Shown here piece after piece: positions 47,675-58,755 of a stretch of 64,000 nt of DNA. Numbering within the stretch: the first letter of the stretch is position 1; every line of letters begins with the position of its first letter. The notes under the pieces are model-generated. The model made no database searches, was not told the DNA's origin, and saw nothing but the letters and a program-made list of their open reading frames with translations. The DNA is from Treponema primitia ZAS-2 (lineage in GTDB: Bacteria; Spirochaetota; Spirochaetia; Treponematales; Breznakiellaceae): the NCBI RefSeq assembly GCF_000214375.1, contig NC_015578.1, positions 1,550,001-1,614,000 of the forward strand, in the 5' to 3' direction. The position numbers and the translations under genes were made by a program.

Positions 47675-47813
47675 ATAACTGGCTGTGACAGCGTATCAGC
47701 AGCCAGAATCCAGCATATAATACTGTTAATAAGATGATTATATCAGGTTATACGATTTTATCAAGGCTTATGGTGTCGCATATCATCAAAGGGTGAATAG
47801 CGCCATCAAGCCT

Positions 47814-48227
47814 TTAACAGAGAAGGGCTACTACTTCGTCGCCGTGGGCGCCGACCAATTCTTGTTTTGCGGGATTCACGATTAAATCCATGTCTTCAAG
47901 GGGGATAGCGCCCAGCAGGACAGGGCCGGCGCCTGAAATCATCAGAGATGTACAGGCTGTTTCCCGGTTCTTCCAGTGAATTTCTACCGGCTCGGTAACT
48001 TTGCATATCTCCTTTACCTCATTGGCGAGGCTGGCGCTACGCAAGCCCTGGATAGCTAGCCCCAATTTTTGCCGGATCTCTTCGTTGATAATGAGGGTCC
48101 CCGCACCGGTATCAACTAGCGCCCGTACCGTCGTTTCCCGGACTTCCTCTTCCTTGATATACCCGCGTCGAACATTAATTACATCGCCGGCGTTTTTCAG
48201 GGTGATTTCTGCGTATACTGTTCCCAT
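47814..48227 (-). CDS. Retropepsin-like (clan AA) aspartic protease
   Basis: A 137-residue protein from ATG at 48227 (MGTVYAEITLKNAGDV); the frame is open 13 codons further up without family support. The catalytic motif VRALVDTGAGTLIINEEI holds the D-T-G of retropepsins, and LLGAIPLEDMDLIVNP is the I-x-G...L-x-x-x-x-x-x-[VI]-D pattern near the C-terminus of the bacterial clan AA family. The protein would work as a dimer. Its target is unknown; such genes are often near toxin-like small proteins, but none is obvious here. It is flanked by the tRNA-Arg repeats and a foldback element. Confidence 0.78.
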   Translation of the reverse strand: MGTVYAEITLKNAGDVINVRRGYIKEEEVRETTVRALVDTGAGTLIINEEIRQKLGLAIQGLRSASLANEVKEICKVTEPVEIHWKNRETACTSLMISGAGPVLLGAIPLEDMDLIVNPAKQELVGAHGDEVVALLC

Positions 48228-48370
48228 GCCAAGCCCCCGGTATATAATATCGCATAAAAAGGGCAAAAAGAGAAGCTGGATCGTAGCTGATCGTGATTCC
48301 AGTCACTATTTTTCGCAAAAAATAGCCCGGTGTTAGCCGGGGCCAGTCATAGGCATCCCCTCCAAAAGGC

Positions 48371-48499
48371 CTAAACTTGACCCGGCACAAGCAGTAAGAA
48401 GAATTTTACCACGAAGGGACACAAAGGTGAATAGGAAAAGATCATAGCCCCCCCTCTTCTTCGTGTCCTTTGTGGTGATTAAATTGGGGTCAAGTTTAG
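48371..48499. mobile_element. MITE-like foldback element
   Basis: Perfect 13-bp terminal inverted repeats, CTAAACTTGACCC (48371-48383) and GGGTCAAGTTTAG (48487-48499), enclose 103 bases. The inside is itself a near inverted repeat (ACCACGAAGGGACACAAAGG facing CTTCGTGTCCTTTGTGGT). No ORF is present. The rest of the 48228-48550 gap contains a CTATTTTT-CGC-AAAAATAG-type hairpin near 48307 and nothing else clear. Confidence 0.6.
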
Positions 48500-48550
48500 T
48501 CAAAAGTCGCACTTGATAATCCCCCCCCACCCGGAGTATCCTTCTATAAC

Positions 48551-51478
48551 ATGGACAAGCTCATCATAAAAGGAGCCCGGGAGCACAATTTAAAAAACAT
48601 CGACCTGGAGCTTCCCCGGGACAAGTTAATCGTTATTTCAGGCCTTTCCGGATCCGGGAAGAGCTCCCTGGCCTTTGACACCATCTTCGCCGAGGGGCAG
48701 CGGCGTTATGTGGAGAGCCTTTCCGCCTATGCCCGGCAGTTTCTGGGCCGCATGGACAAGCCCGATCTGGACTATATCGAGGGCCTTTCCCCGGCTATTT
48801 CTATAGAACAAAAAACTACCCACCGGAATCCCCGGTCTACCGTGGGCACGGTTACGGAAATCTACGACTATTACCGGCTCCTCTTTGCCCGGATAGGGCT
48901 GCCCCATTGCCCCCAGTGCGGCAGGGAAATCCGGGAACAGCCGGTGGACCAGATCATTGATACGATCATGCAGATGGGGGAGGGGACCCGGGTCCAACTT
49001 CTGGCCCCGGTGATCCGGGGCAAAAAGGGGGAACACCAGAAGGTACTGGAGGACGCCCGGAAAGCGGGGTTTGCCCGGGCCCGGGTAGACGGGATTTTGG
49101 TGAACCTGGATGAAGAAAGTACTATTAAACTGGACAAACAGAAGAAACACTCCATCGAAATCGTGGTGGACCGGCTGGTCATAGGCCCGGAGATCAGGTC
49201 CCGGCTTGCGGAGTCTGTGGAAGCCGCCCTCAATGCGGCGGACGGGATCATGCTGGTGCTCCAGCAGGGGGCCGGTAAAACGGGAAGCTCCCCCGATCAA
49301 ACGGGTGGCAGAACCGGAGGTTCTGCAAGAGATTCCGCCGCCGGCGGAATCTCCGAACTTTTTTTCAGCCAGAAAAACGCCTGCCCGGACTGCGGGATTT
49401 CCATACCGGAGCTTCAGCCCCGGCTTTTTTCCTTTAACAACCCCTACGGCGCCTGCCCCTCCTGTTCCGGCCTGGGGGCAAAGCTGGAATTCGACCCTGC
49501 CTTGGTGATCCCCGACAGGCGCCTGTCCTTTAACGAAGGAGGGGTAGTCCCCTATAACCCGGACAGTGCCTGGCACCGCAGCCGCTTTGAAAGCCTGGCC
49601 AAGCATTACAAGTTCAAGCTGGATACCCCCCTGAAGGAACTGCCCAAGAAGGTGCTGGATGCCATACTCTACGGCAGCAAGGACGAGATAAAGGTCCGCT
49701 ACGAAAACCGGGACCGGACCGGCCACTTTGAGTACCAGTCGAAATTTCCCGGGGTGCTGGAAGACCTGAAACGGCGCTACCTGGAAACCCAGTCGGAGAA
49801 CATGAAGGAGTGGTTTGAAAAATTCATGAGCCAGAAGCCCTGCGAGGACTGCGGGGGCAAGCGGCTCAAGCCTGAAGCCCTGGGGGTTACCGTGGGTGGG
49901 CGGAATATCTGGGACCTTACCAATCTTTCGGTCACCGATACTCTGAAATTTTTCGATACCCTGAAATTTACCAAAAACGAAAAGAAGATTGCCTCCCAGA
50001 TACTCAAGGAAATTAATGCCCGGCTGGGGTTTATGAAAAACGTGGGCTTGGAATACCTGACCCTGGAACGGAAGTCCGCCACCCTTTCCGGGGGGGAGGC
50101 CCAGCGCATACGCCTGGCCACACAGATTGGGTCAAGCCTTGTCGGGGTGCTTTACATCCTGGACGAGCCCTCCATCGGGCTCCATCAGCGGGACAACCAG
50201 CGGCTCATCGATACCCTGCTCTATCTCCGCAATTTGGGGAACACCCTGATCGTGGTGGAACACGACGAGCAGACCCTGCGTACTGCGGACCATATCGTGG
50301 ACCTGGGGCCTGGGGCAGGGGTTCACGGGGGCAAGGTGGTGGCCCAGGGTACCCCTGCGGAGGTGATGAAAGTGGGGGAGAGCCTTACCGGCCAATACCT
50401 GGCAGGGACCCTCACCATGGAAATCCCCAAAAAGCGGCGCCAGGGGAACGGGAACTTCCTGCGCCTCACGGGGGTTACGGAGCATAACCTTAAAAACATC
50501 GATGTGGAGATACCCCTGGGGCTGTTTACCTGTATCACCGGGGTTTCCGGGTCAGGAAAATCCACCCTCCTTTCGGATGTGCTCTACCCGGCCCTATCCA
50601 ACCAGGTCTACGGCTCCAACCACCCCGAAGGGGCCTATAAAAAACTTACCGGGGCGGAGTTCATCGACAAGGTGATCGATATCGATCAGAGCCCCATAGG
50701 CCGGACCCCCCGGTCCAACCCCGCCACATACGTTGGGGTCTTTTCAGGGATCCGGGACCTTTTCGCCAGCCTGCCTGAGGCCAAGATGCGGGGTTATAAG
50801 CCCGGGCGCTTTTCCTTCAATGTCCGGGGGGGGCGCTGCGAAAACTGTTCAGGGGACGGAACAATCAAGATCGAGATGAACTTTCTGCCGGATGTGTATA
50901 TCACCTGCGATGTGTGCCACGGACAGCGCTTTAACAAGGAAACCCTGGAAATACGGTACAAGGGCAAAAATATCGCCGATGTGCTGGACATGACCATAGA
51001 GGAAGCGGCGAAATTTTTTGAATATATACCCCACATAGCCCGGAAGATGGATACCCTCCTTTCGGTTGGCCTGGGCTATGTCAAGCTGGGCCAGTCCGCC
51101 CTGACCCTGTCCGGGGGGGAGGCCCAGCGGGTGAAGCTTGCCCTGGAACTGTCCAAGCGCTCCACCGGCAGGACCCTCTATATCCTGGACGAACCCACCA
51201 CAGGGCTCCACTTTGCGGATGTGAAGCAGCTCATGGAGGTGATCCAGCGCCTGGTGGATCAGGGAAATACGGTGGTGATGATCGAACATAACCTGGATGT
51301 GCTGCTCCAGGCGGATCAGCTCATCGATTTGGGGCCCGAGGGGGGCGACAGGGGAGGGGAACTGGTGGTTACTGGTACCCCCGAAGAGGTTGCAGCCTAT
51401 CCCCGTTCCTATACGGGGGTGTATATCAAGGAAATCCTGGACCGGCGTTCACATCGCCGTTCCTCCCGGCGTACATGA
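48551..51478 (+). CDS. uvrA: Excision nuclease subunit UvrA
   Basis: A 975-residue damage-sensing ATPase of nucleotide excision repair. ABC module one has Walker [21 protein letters not shown] and signature [16 protein letters not shown]. Module two has [19 protein letters not shown] and [17 protein letters not shown]. Three zinc sites show as CPQC, CPDC...CPSC and CENC...CDVC. A Gly/Ser/Thr-rich insert (residues about 240-265) lies before the second zinc site and is longer than usual. The last 4 bases overlap the lptD-like start. The upstream gap holds the MITE-like element, which may affect its promoter. Confidence 0.96.
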   Translation: MDKLIIKGAREHNLKNIDLELPRDKLIVISGLSGSGKSSLAFDTIFAEGQRRYVESLSAYARQFLGRMDKPDLDYIEGLSPAISIEQKTTHRNPRSTVGTVTEIYDYYRLLFARIGLPHCPQCGREIREQPVDQIIDTIMQMGEGTRVQLLAPVIRGKKGEHQKVLEDARKAGFARARVDGILVNLDEESTIKLDKQKKHSIEIVVDRLVIGPEIRSRLAESVEAALNAADGIMLVLQQGAGKTGSSPDQTGGRTGGSARDSAAGGISELFFSQKNACPDCGISIPELQPRLFSFNNPYGACPSCSGLGAKLEFDPALVIPDRRLSFNEGGVVPYNPDSAWHRSRFESLAKHYKFKLDTPLKELPKKVLDAILYGSKDEIKVRYENRDRTGHFEYQSKFPGVLEDLKRRYLETQSENMKEWFEKFMSQKPCEDCGGKRLKPEALGVTVGGRNIWDLTNLSVTDTLKFFDTLKFTKNEKKIASQILKEINARLGFMKNVGLEYLTLERKSATLSGGEAQRIRLATQIGSSLVGVLYILDEPSIGLHQRDNQRLIDTLLYLRNLGNTLIVVEHDEQTLRTADHIVDLGPGAGVHGGKVVAQGTPAEVMKVGESLTGQYLAGTLTMEIPKKRRQGNGNFLRLTGVTEHNLKNIDVEIPLGLFTCITGVSGSGKSTLLSDVLYPALSNQVYGSNHPEGAYKKLTGAEFIDKVIDIDQSPIGRTPRSNPATYVGVFSGIRDLFASLPEAKMRGYKPGRFSFNVRGGRCENCSGDGTIKIEMNFLPDVYITCDVCHGQRFNKETLEIRYKGKNIADVLDMTIEEAAKFFEYIPHIARKMDTLLSVGLGYVKLGQSALTLSGGEAQRVKLALELSKRSTGRTLYILDEPTTGLHFADVKQLMEVIQRLVDQGNTVVMIEHNLDVLLQADQLIDLGPEGGDRGGELVVTGTPEEVAAYPRSYTGVYIKEILDRRSHRRSSRRT

Positions 51479-54400
51479 ATATACCCTTTCTCCGTATTTC
51501 TCGCCGGATTTTTCTAATTTCAGCGTTTTTCTTCCTCGCACTATCGTTTATAAATTCCCAGGAAGCTCCGGTAGAACCTTCCTTGGAATCCCCCCTGGAG
51601 GAGCTGACTGAAGAGGCGTCTACCGGGGAGCCAGGGGCGGAGGCTGAAGCAGCGACAGAACCGGCGGCTGAGCCGGTAAAGCCTTCCAGGGATGCGGAGA
51701 TTCTGGAACTGGATATCAAAACATCCACCCTGTCGGAACTGGCCGCTTGGTGCCGTATCCTGGGCTTGAGCGAGGGGGGGACCCGGGAGGTTTTGGCTGC
51801 CCGGCTTCGGGAGCACTTCCTTCTTGCGGCGCTGGTAGAAACCCCCGGTGAGGGGCCCGAAGGGGGGCCAAAACCTCCCAAGGTTATAACCATTGAAGCA
51901 GCCAGGAGTACCGAGTATTTTACCCTGGAAGTGGTGGACGAAGAATACGCCCGGCTGCGGGGAAATGTGGTGATCAGCCTCAAGGATGGGGACGCGGTTC
52001 ACCGGATTAAAGCCTGGGAACTTCTCTACAACCGGAGCCGGAACCTGCTCTCTGCCACTGGCGGTGTGGAGTATGTGAAAGAGTCCGGGGATACCATCGA
52101 AACCTTCCGGGGGGAATCCATCACGGTGGATCTGGACAACTGGTCCAGTATCTTCATGGACGGCGTTTCGGAACGATCCCTTTCTGATGAAGAAACTACC
52201 TATCGTTTTGAAGGGAATGTTATTTCCCGAAGCGCCGAGGAAGCAACGGTGCTGAGCCGTGCGGAAATATCCAATGCCGGTAAAGAGGAAGCCTACTGGT
52301 CTATTTCCGCTTCAAAACTCTGGCTGCTCCCGGGCTCCGACTGGGCAATCCTCAACGGGTTTCTCAAGGTAGGTGAAATACCCGTGTTGTACATCCCCTT
52401 TTTCTTTTTTCCCGCAGATGAAGTTATTTTCCATCCGGTCCTGGGCTACCGGACCCGGGAAGGGACCTTTCTCCAAACCACCACCTACATACTGGGCCGG
52501 CCCCAGGCTTCCTCCTCCTCGGAAAGTAGCTCTATCAGTAAAATTCTTGGCAATTCTTCGGACATGGAAAAGACCCAGCACGGAATCTTTCTGCGGAGTA
52601 CGGGGAAAAAATCCCGGGACCCCAATACCACCAGACTTTCAGTTCTCATGGACTTCTATACGAACCTGGGGATGTACATGGGAACCAACCTTGCGCTCCC
52701 CAAAAAGGGAGTTTTCGGTGAATACAATTTCTCCCTGGGGGTGGGCCGTACCCGGGATATTTATAAAATAGGAGATAACGATATCTATACCCCCTTTCCC
52801 CGGTATGACGGAACCAGTGACTGGAATAGCTCCCATATCGGCGATTGGGAGGCGCCCTTCCGGTTCAGGATGATTAACAATGGTTCTCTGTCGGGGAAAT
52901 ACGGTTCCTTTAACTGGAATCTGCCCCATTATTCCGACCCTTTTGTGGACCGGGATTTCTTAAACCGCAGTGAAGAGATGGACTATATCAATATGTTAAA
53001 AGAAGGCAACTCAACGGAACAGAATGTCGAAGAGGAGCTTACCAAAAATGTATTGGGTTCCTATGAATGGCGCTTGAGCGGTTCCTCCTCGCTTTCCCTG
53101 CCGATACTGTCCCCTTATGTCTCCAATATCTCGATCTCCAGCCTTTCCAGTTTTGTTTCCTTTAATTACCGGAATTCTACGAAGTACCAGGAAAGCGTTT
53201 CTCCGAACCGAACCTTTTTCTTCCCCGATAAATTTACTATCTATTCCCTAAGCGCCTCAATACAGGGAACCCCCCTGACCCTCACCAGCGGCCAGGGTCG
53301 GCAAACCGCCTCGCAGGGAACTCCCGCCCTTGAAGGAGTGCTGCCTGCTGAGGCGCCGGATCCCTTCATGGGTCTGGGCATCCCCGTTTCGCCTTGGGGC
53401 TCCGGGGCCGAGGAAGCCAAGGCGGAAACGCGGGCTACAACTTTAACTCCCCCGGTCTTAAATCAGCGTTTTGATCTTCCATCAGCTTCGGGGCTGCGTT
53501 TTTCCATCGCCTATCAGCTTACCCCCACCAGTGCAACGGAGCTTAAGTTTAACTCCGATTCGAGTAACTGGGTCGAGCCTGAGGATATAGAGTGGGACGA
53601 TATTGCTTCTATTCTGACCAGTTCCAGAATGGACAGCAGTACCACCTTTACCCTGGCGGATCTGAACAATATCGTTACCACCACCATCCGGATTTCCGGA
53701 AGCGGCTCCTGGCAGGAATATGGGTATATTAATGAAGAAGCGGGGGAGTACACCAAAGTTGTAGGGGGAATCCGGGAGCCTGACCAGAGCAGGATCAATT
53801 CCGCCAAAATACGGGCCATGGGCCAGAGCTCGTTTACCACCAGCTCGGAATTTACCGAAACTATACGGCCTTTCTACCAGAGTACTGTTTGGGGTAATAC
53901 AAATTTTCAATATACCCTAAAGGGGCTTATTGCCAAATCTGTCCTTGAGGGTACCGAAAAAAATGACCCCAAGGAAGCCTCTTGGGATGTTGTCTACGGT
54001 GACTGGTATAATAAGGACGATCTGGAAACCCACCGGGCTGCGGCTAATATTCAGGCTTCGGTGATGAACAAGGTGCAGACCCTTACGGTAACTGCGGATC
54101 TGCCCCCGGAGGACGGCCTCATGACCGGAGACGCCACCGCCCGGATTTGGGTCAGCGAAACCAATTTTAACGGGAAGGTTAAGGAGCCTTTTGATGATCC
54201 GGTCTTTGATCCCCTGCGGTTCACCGAAACCCTGCGGTTTAACACTTCCTTTTATGTTTCTCAGAATGTGGTCTACGATCCGGAAAAGGATGAATTTGAC
54301 AGTATGACCTCGAATTTAAGCTTCTACGGCCTGACTGCCTCCTATACAATGACCAATTCAAACACCTATACCCTTGAGCCCAGGTCAGGCTCGACCAGCG

Positions 54401-54993
54401 GATACCAGTGGGTTGCCTCAAAAGACCCGTCTTTTAATCCCCGAGAATTCAGGTTGGGGTATAACCAAACTTTTAAAAAGGAAAATCTCTGGCGCCAGCG
54501 GCTTGCTTTTTCGCTTAACCTTAATTCTGCCTTAAATTTCAATTTACAGCAGTATACCAACTCCAGTTTCAATTTTGGCCTGAATTTTACCCTGGGAATC
54601 GGCAAATTTATCGATATCACCCTGGGAACCACATCGGCTAATTCGGTGATATTCCGGTATTTCCGGGATTGGCCTATTTTTGATGTCCCGGAGGATCTTC
54701 CCAGGAACGGGGAGGCAAATATATTTACGGATCTCATAAATTCCTTCAGATTTGACGATGAGGAACTGCGGCGCAGCTCTGGATTTAAGCTAAAATCCTT
54801 TCATTTAGCCCTTCTGCACTATCTGGGAGACTGGAATGCTAAGCTGGATGTCACCCTGTCCCCCTATTTGCCTCCCGGGGATAAGCAGAATTACAAATTC
54901 AATACCGAACTCTCCTTTGTGGTTCAGTGGCTGCCTATTAGTGAAATAAAAACCGAAATTCTCTATAACAAGGACGATTTTGAATTTAAATAA
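51475..54993 (+). CDS. lptD: LptD/OstA-like outer-membrane protein
   Basis: A 1172-residue protein, homologue of the LPS-transport barrel LptD (T. pallidum TP0515 family). The signal peptide covers residues 1-28. A SAP-like helical motif (residues about 85-120, [20 protein letters not shown]) follows, then OstA jelly-roll repeats (about 135-300: [40 protein letters not shown]), the LptD barrel start [17 protein letters not shown], and a long beta-barrel to a C-terminal Phe-x-Phe end. Treponemes are thought to lack LPS, so its cargo is uncertain. It overlaps uvrA by 4 bases (ATGA), an odd pairing of repair and envelope genes. Confidence 0.85.
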   Translation: MNIPFLRISRRIFLISAFFFLALSFINSQEAPVEPSLESPLEELTEEASTGEPGAEAEAATEPAAEPVKPSRDAEILELDIKTSTLSELAAWCRILGLSEGGTREVLAARLREHFLLAALVETPGEGPEGGPKPPKVITIEAARSTEYFTLEVVDEEYARLRGNVVISLKDGDAVHRIKAWELLYNRSRNLLSATGGVEYVKESGDTIETFRGESITVDLDNWSSIFMDGVSERSLSDEETTYRFEGNVISRSAEEATVLSRAEISNAGKEEAYWSISASKLWLLPGSDWAILNGFLKVGEIPVLYIPFFFFPADEVIFHPVLGYRTREGTFLQTTTYILGRPQASSSSESSSISKILGNSSDMEKTQHGIFLRSTGKKSRDPNTTRLSVLMDFYTNLGMYMGTNLALPKKGVFGEYNFSLGVGRTRDIYKIGDNDIYTPFPRYDGTSDWNSSHIGDWEAPFRFRMINNGSLSGKYGSFNWNLPHYSDPFVDRDFLNRSEEMDYINMLKEGNSTEQNVEEELTKNVLGSYEWRLSGSSSLSLPILSPYVSNISISSLSSFVSFNYRNSTKYQESVSPNRTFFFPDKFTIYSLSASIQGTPLTLTSGQGRQTASQGTPALEGVLPAEAPDPFMGLGIPVSPWGSGAEEAKAETRATTLTPPVLNQRFDLPSASGLRFSIAYQLTPTSATELKFNSDSSNWVEPEDIEWDDIASILTSSRMDSSTTFTLADLNNIVTTTIRISGSGSWQEYGYINEEAGEYTKVVGGIREPDQSRINSAKIRAMGQSSFTTSSEFTETIRPFYQSTVWGNTNFQYTLKGLIAKSVLEGTEKNDPKEASWDVVYGDWYNKDDLETHRAAANIQASVMNKVQTLTVTADLPPEDGLMTGDATARIWVSETNFNGKVKEPFDDPVFDPLRFTETLRFNTSFYVSQNVVYDPEKDEFDSMTSNLSFYGLTASYTMTNSNTYTLEPRSGSTSGYQWVASKDPSFNPREFRLGYNQTFKKENLWRQRLAFSLNLNSALNFNLQQYTNSSFNFGLNFTLGIGKFIDITLGTTSANSVIFRYFRDWPIFDVPEDLPRNGEANIFTDLINSFRFDDEELRRSSGFKLKSFHLALLHYLGDWNAKLDVTLSPYLPPGDKQNYKFNTELSFVVQWLPISEIKTEILYNKDDFEFK

Positions 54994-55011
54994 GATTAGG
55001 GCTTGAAACGC

Positions 55012-55040
55012 TTGACATAAATGAGGCCAGGGGGTAGACT
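55012..55040 (+). promoter_or_regulatory. Probable rho promoter
   Basis: TTGACA (55012-55017), 17 bases, TAGACT (55035-55040). A leader of about 175 bases follows to the rho ATG, long enough to hold the attenuation that rho genes often use. Confidence 0.55.
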
Positions 55041-55224
55041 ATTATTAATAATTAGGTATTGAAACTTTTCTATGGTGTATTCCTTTCAAAGAAAAAATCT
55101 AACAGGAAACGAGCACGTTTGAAAGCGCGTAAGAATAAATTATCCACCTGCGGTTACCGCATTTATCACATCAATTCTTGTTCCGTTCAGTTATGAACGT
55201 GAAGCGGAGAGACGGAGTTTTTCC

Positions 55225-57132
55225 ATGGCAATTATACGAAAGAGTCGAAATTCCAAAACAGCGAATCACGATGAACTACCGGGTTTTGATAAGGACGAAT
55301 CAGCCCAGGGGGATTTTTCCGCCGATCAGTCCTATGACTCCCAAGGTGATCTTCATTCCTTTGAAGGTTCAGAGCCGGATAGGGTGCTGCAAAATCCCGG
55401 TGAGGGGGATACAGAGTCCGGATATGCCCAGTCAACCCAATTAGGCCAGGATGATTATGGATCTGAACGGGGAAATGGCAAGACCATTGTGGTCCGTACC
55501 AAGCCCCGTCGGACCCCCTCTTCCCGGGAAAACCCGGGAAGGTTTTCTGAAAATGGCAATGCCTGGAATGAGAGCGCCTATGCCTCACCGGGCCAGGGCA
55601 GACCCCGGGGACGGCGGCCCTATGGGGGGGCTAATCAGGGGAATTTTAACTCCTCCGGGGCCCAACCCATGCAGAGCATGGGGTCCCGGGAGAACGGTAC
55701 TGAAGACCAGGTTTCTGCGTCCCAGGATGCTTCGCCCCAGGGCGCCCCTCAAGGTACGGCGCCTGGGCTTCCCCTGCCGGCCATACCCAAGCTGCCCTCC
55801 ATGCCGGATATCTACGGCAAACCGGAACCCCGGCTGGATCAGGATAACGGCAAGCCCCGGCTTTCCATCAACGAGCTTATCCGGCTCAACATGATAGACC
55901 TGCGGGAGCTGGCAGCCTGCTACAATATCTCCCACGAGGACATGGTGGCCCTGAAAAAGCAGGAAGTCATCTTTATCATTCTCAAGGCCCACACCGAGCG
56001 GGGGGGCATCATCTACGCCTACGGCTCCCTGGAAATACTCCCCGACGGTTACGGCTTCCTCCGCAGCCCCCAGAACTCTTACCTTCCCGGGCCGGACGAC
56101 ATCTACATCAGCCCCAGTCAGATACGGCTCTTTGCCCTGAAAACCGGGGACACGGTCTACGGTCAGATCCGCAGCCCCAAGGAAAGCGAACGCTTCTTTG
56201 CCATGCTCAGGGTGGAGACCGTGAACTACGACGACCCCACGGTGGCCCAGAACCGCATCCCCTTTGACAACCTGACCCCCCTGTACCCCAATAAGATACT
56301 GGACCTGGAGACCACCACCGAAGGCATCAGCGAGCGGGTGATCAACCTCTTCTGCCCCATTGGGAAAGGCCAGCGGGCCCTGATCGTGGCCCCTCCCCGG
56401 ACCGGGAAGACCATCATGATGCAGAAGATCGCCAATGCCATCACTAAAAACCACCCCGAGGTCTACCTCATCGTGCTCCTCATTGACGAGCGTCCCGAGG
56501 AAGTGACCGACATGGAACGTACGGTCCGGGCTGAGGTTATCTCCTCCACCTTTGACGAACAGGCCAGCCGCCATGTCCAGGTAACCGAAATGGTCCTGGA
56601 AAAGGCCAAGCGCCTGGTGGAGCATAAAAAGGACGTGGTCATACTTCTGGACTCAATTACCCGGCTGGCACGGGCCTATAACCAGACCGTGCCCATGTCG
56701 GGAAAGATACTCTCAGGGGGCGTGGACTCCAACGCCCTCCACAAGCCCAAGCGCTTTTTCGGGGCCGCCCGGAACATTGAGGAAGGGGGCAGTCTGACCA
56801 TCATCTCCACCGCCCTGATAGAGACCGGCAGCCGCATGGACGAAGTTATCTTTGAAGAATTCAAGGGCACCGGCAATCTGGAAATCAACCTGGACCGGCG
56901 CATTTCCGACCGTAGGCTCTTCCCGGCGATCAATATCAAGAAATCCGGCACCCGGAAGGAGGAACTGCTCCTGGCAGAGGAACAGCTCCAGAAAATATGG
57001 ATACTCAGGAAGGTTATTAACCCCATGGACGATATCGAGATCATGGAACTCCTGGTTGACAGAATGAAGAAAAGCAAGAATAATGAAGCATTCCTTAGGT
57101 CAATGAACACCGGCTCAGCCGGCATGGATTAA
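55225..57132 (+). CDS. rho: Transcription termination factor Rho
   Basis: A 635-residue hexameric RNA translocase. The N-terminal 210 residues are a low-complexity extension rich in Gly, Pro, Gln and Ser that the 419-residue E. coli protein lacks. The Rho-N helical domain starts near 218 ([20 protein letters not shown]), followed by the OB fold ([20 protein letters not shown]) and the RecA-like core: Walker [45 protein letters not shown] and the R-loop segment [20 protein letters not shown]. All catalytic parts are intact. rpmE follows 56 bases later. Confidence 0.95.
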   Translation: MAIIRKSRNSKTANHDELPGFDKDESAQGDFSADQSYDSQGDLHSFEGSEPDRVLQNPGEGDTESGYAQSTQLGQDDYGSERGNGKTIVVRTKPRRTPSSRENPGRFSENGNAWNESAYASPGQGRPRGRRPYGGANQGNFNSSGAQPMQSMGSRENGTEDQVSASQDASPQGAPQGTAPGLPLPAIPKLPSMPDIYGKPEPRLDQDNGKPRLSINELIRLNMIDLRELAACYNISHEDMVALKKQEVIFIILKAHTERGGIIYAYGSLEILPDGYGFLRSPQNSYLPGPDDIYISPSQIRLFALKTGDTVYGQIRSPKESERFFAMLRVETVNYDDPTVAQNRIPFDNLTPLYPNKILDLETTTEGISERVINLFCPIGKGQRALIVAPPRTGKTIMMQKIANAITKNHPEVYLIVLLIDERPEEVTDMERTVRAEVISSTFDEQASRHVQVTEMVLEKAKRLVEHKKDVVILLDSITRLARAYNQTVPMSGKILSGGVDSNALHKPKRFFGAARNIEEGGSLTIISTALIETGSRMDEVIFEEFKGTGNLEINLDRRISDRRLFPAINIKKSGTRKEELLLAEEQLQKIWILRKVINPMDDIEIMELLVDRMKKSKNNEAFLRSMNTGSAGMD

Positions 57133-57135
57133 GGG

Positions 57136-57154
57136 TCAGAATGTATCATTCTGA
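57136..57154 (+). other. Perfect triloop hairpin between rho and rpmE
   Basis: TCAGAATG-TAT-CATTCTGA, an 8-bp perfect stem right after the rho stop and 34 bases before the rpmE start. No T-run follows it. Confidence 0.55.
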
Positions 57155-57188
57155 ACAAAGAAAAGATCGCACTGGAGGATTGATATAG

Positions 57189-57392
57189 ATGAAAGAGAAG
57201 ATACATCCCAAGTATGAGCTGACAAAAATCACCTGCGCCTGCGGGAACGTGATTGAAACCCGTTCTACCGCCAAGGACCTTAAGGTTGAAATCTGCTCTT
57301 CCTGCCACCCCTTCTTTACGGGCAAGCAGAAGCTGGTGGACACTGCAGGCCGTATCGAGCGGTTCCGCAAGAAGTACAACATCAAAGAGTAG
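57189..57392 (+). CDS. rpmE: Ribosomal protein L31
   Basis: A 67-residue protein of the large subunit. It reads [20 protein letters not shown] and [20 protein letters not shown], with C-x-C near the start and C-x-x-C in the second strand, so it is the zinc-binding (C+) form. The end [10 protein letters not shown] is typical. A GGAGG site precedes it. rho and rpmE are neighbours in many bacteria. Confidence 0.95.
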   Translation: MKEKIHPKYELTKITCACGNVIETRSTAKDLKVEICSSCHPFFTGKQKLVDTAGRIERFRKKYNIKE

Positions 57393-57408
57393 GGCGGCTC
57401 ATTCGCCT

Positions 57409-57424
57409 TAGGGCGAAGTTGCTC
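57409..57424. terminator. Hairpin between convergent rpmE and the next gene
   Basis: TTCGCC-TTAG-GGCGAA followed by GTTGCTCATTTTTTT on the plus strand. It fits an intrinsic terminator for rho-rpmE. Confidence 0.5.
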
Positions 57425-58103
57425 ATTTTTTTCGGTATACCCAGGCATTGCCCTCTTTTCCGACCCGCTCTGTAATATTGAGCTTGGTTAGGACATAGAG
57501 GGTTTTTCCTGCTATTTCCGGTGTTATACTTGTCTTTTCTGCCAAACCACGGACCGTAAAGATTTCAGTTTTCTTAAAAGGTACAAACTGGCGGTATTCT
57601 TTTAATCCTGAAAGCACAATGGACTCATGGTATTCGGCTATGCTCTTATCGGTAATGCTCGCCCCCTTGCGCCGCCAGGAACCCTTTCCGTCTAAAATAC
57701 GCTTTTCCAGCACATCCACCGGGGCAATTTCCAAAGTGAGCCCCTTCAGGCGGGGCAGTTCCGGGGCATAGACCAGGGCCTTGAAAAGGTCCCAGGCTGT
57801 GCCCTTGCGGGGGCTTTTCCGACGGCGGATGAGTTTTTTCCGGCTGTCCCTGGTTTCAATTATTTTGCTGATAATGACCGGGTGGATGAGCCGTACCGGC
57901 CCCAAGCGGAGCAGTTCGGGGATTTTTTCCTTTAAAGGGCCGAAACTTCCGGTCTGGACTTCGATCATTTCCCCATAGGAGCTTATTCCATCACAGACAT
58001 AGCCTCCCCGGGGGACCTCGGTTTCCCCTTCAATCCCGGTGTAGCGGAATTTCAAGGCCCGGTGAATATTTCCCTCCCGTTCAGTTCCAATTCCCATGGG
58101 CAA
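57423..58103 (-). CDS. PD-(D/E)XK-like protein with C-terminal winged helix
   Basis: A 226-residue protein. Residues 5-60 (GTEREGNIHRALKFRYTGIE, then YVCDGISSYGEMIEVQTGSF) show a helix with Glu, an Asp, and the E-x-Q strand that mark PD-(D/E)XK nuclease folds. The middle is basic (KKLIRRRKSPRKG). The C-terminal 60 residues (FTVRGLAEKTSITPEIAGKTLYVLTKLNITERV) resemble a winged helix. A DNA-binding nuclease or recombination factor is likely, but no family name comes to mind. It converges on rpmE and is divergent from mraZ, with a 180-base shared promoter region. Confidence 0.62.
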   Translation of the reverse strand: MPMGIGTEREGNIHRALKFRYTGIEGETEVPRGGYVCDGISSYGEMIEVQTGSFGPLKEKIPELLRLGPVRLIHPVIISKIIETRDSRKKLIRRRKSPRKGTAWDLFKALVYAPELPRLKGLTLEIAPVDVLEKRILDGKGSWRRKGASITDKSIAEYHESIVLSGLKEYRQFVPFKKTEIFTVRGLAEKTSITPEIAGKTLYVLTKLNITERVGKEGNAWVYRKK

Positions 58104-58249
58104 ATCATAGCAGGCGGCCGGATCCAGGGCAAGCTTTACCCTGTACCATACGTACGTTTAGTAGAAAGAATTTTATTTTACTATTTATAACGTTTTTTCC
58201 AAAAAACCTTATTGACCTTTTCATTTGAAGTATAAATAATGGCATATAG

Positions 58250-58284
58250 TGGGTAATCGTGGAAATTAATAGGAAAATGTGGTA
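58250..58284 (+). promoter_or_regulatory. Series of four MraZ-type boxes before mraZ
   Basis: TGGGT (58250), TGGAA (58260), TAGGA (58270) and TGGTA (58280) recur every 10 bases up to the mraZ ATG at 58284. MraZ is known to bind T-G-G-G-type repeats spaced by about 5 bases upstream of its own gene. A TTGACC (58213), 17 bases, AATAAT promoter lies just upstream. Confidence 0.6.
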
Positions 58285-58748
58285 TGGTAATAGAAACCGG
58301 GACATTTGAAAGCACTTTAGATGACAAAGGCCGGGTGAGCATTCCTGCGCAGATACGGGAGAAATATGCCCGGGGCCAGCTTGTCATTACCCAGGGTATG
58401 CAGCCCAGTGTCTATATCATGACCCCCACTGCCTGGGAGCTGTTTTCCGGGAAGTTGATGGATTCTGAAACCCTGAATGAGGAAGAGTACAACCTGATCC
58501 AGTATCAGTACATTCTTCCCGCCCAGGTGGGAGAAATAGATAAGTCCGGTCGTGTCGCCATACCGCCGGCCATCAGGAAGTATGCTGGTTTGACCAGGGA
58601 CTGTCTGGTGATGAATGCGGAGAACCATCTTGAAATATGGGACGCCGAATTCTTTTATGCATACTTGAAGGAGAATCGTGCGAGAACCCAGGAAGCTATG
58701 CGGCAGATGGGAGCCCTAAGGCTCTTTAAAACGGATGAAAAGGAATAA
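58284..58748 (+). CDS. mraZ: Transcriptional regulator MraZ
   Basis: A 154-residue DNA-binding repressor of the division and cell-wall cluster, with two AbrB-like swapped-hairpin repeats. GTFESTLDDKGRVSIPAQIR is the first, and VGEIDKSGRVAIPPAIRKYA the second, each with the D-x-x-G-R-[VI] signature. The C-terminal tail is longer than in E. coli. It is the first gene of the cluster and its upstream boxes imply self-control. The ATG overlaps the last box. Confidence 0.94.
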   Translation: MVIETGTFESTLDDKGRVSIPAQIREKYARGQLVITQGMQPSVYIMTPTAWELFSGKLMDSETLNEEEYNLIQYQYILPAQVGEIDKSGRVAIPPAIRKYAGLTRDCLVMNAENHLEIWDAEFFYAYLKENRARTQEAMRQMGALRLFKTDEKE

Positions 58749-58755
58749 CCTGAAA

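Noticed and set aside
55178-55444. Overlapping ORF at the start of rho
   Set aside because: It is in another frame within the low-complexity extension and has no family match. The rho frame continues unbroken.
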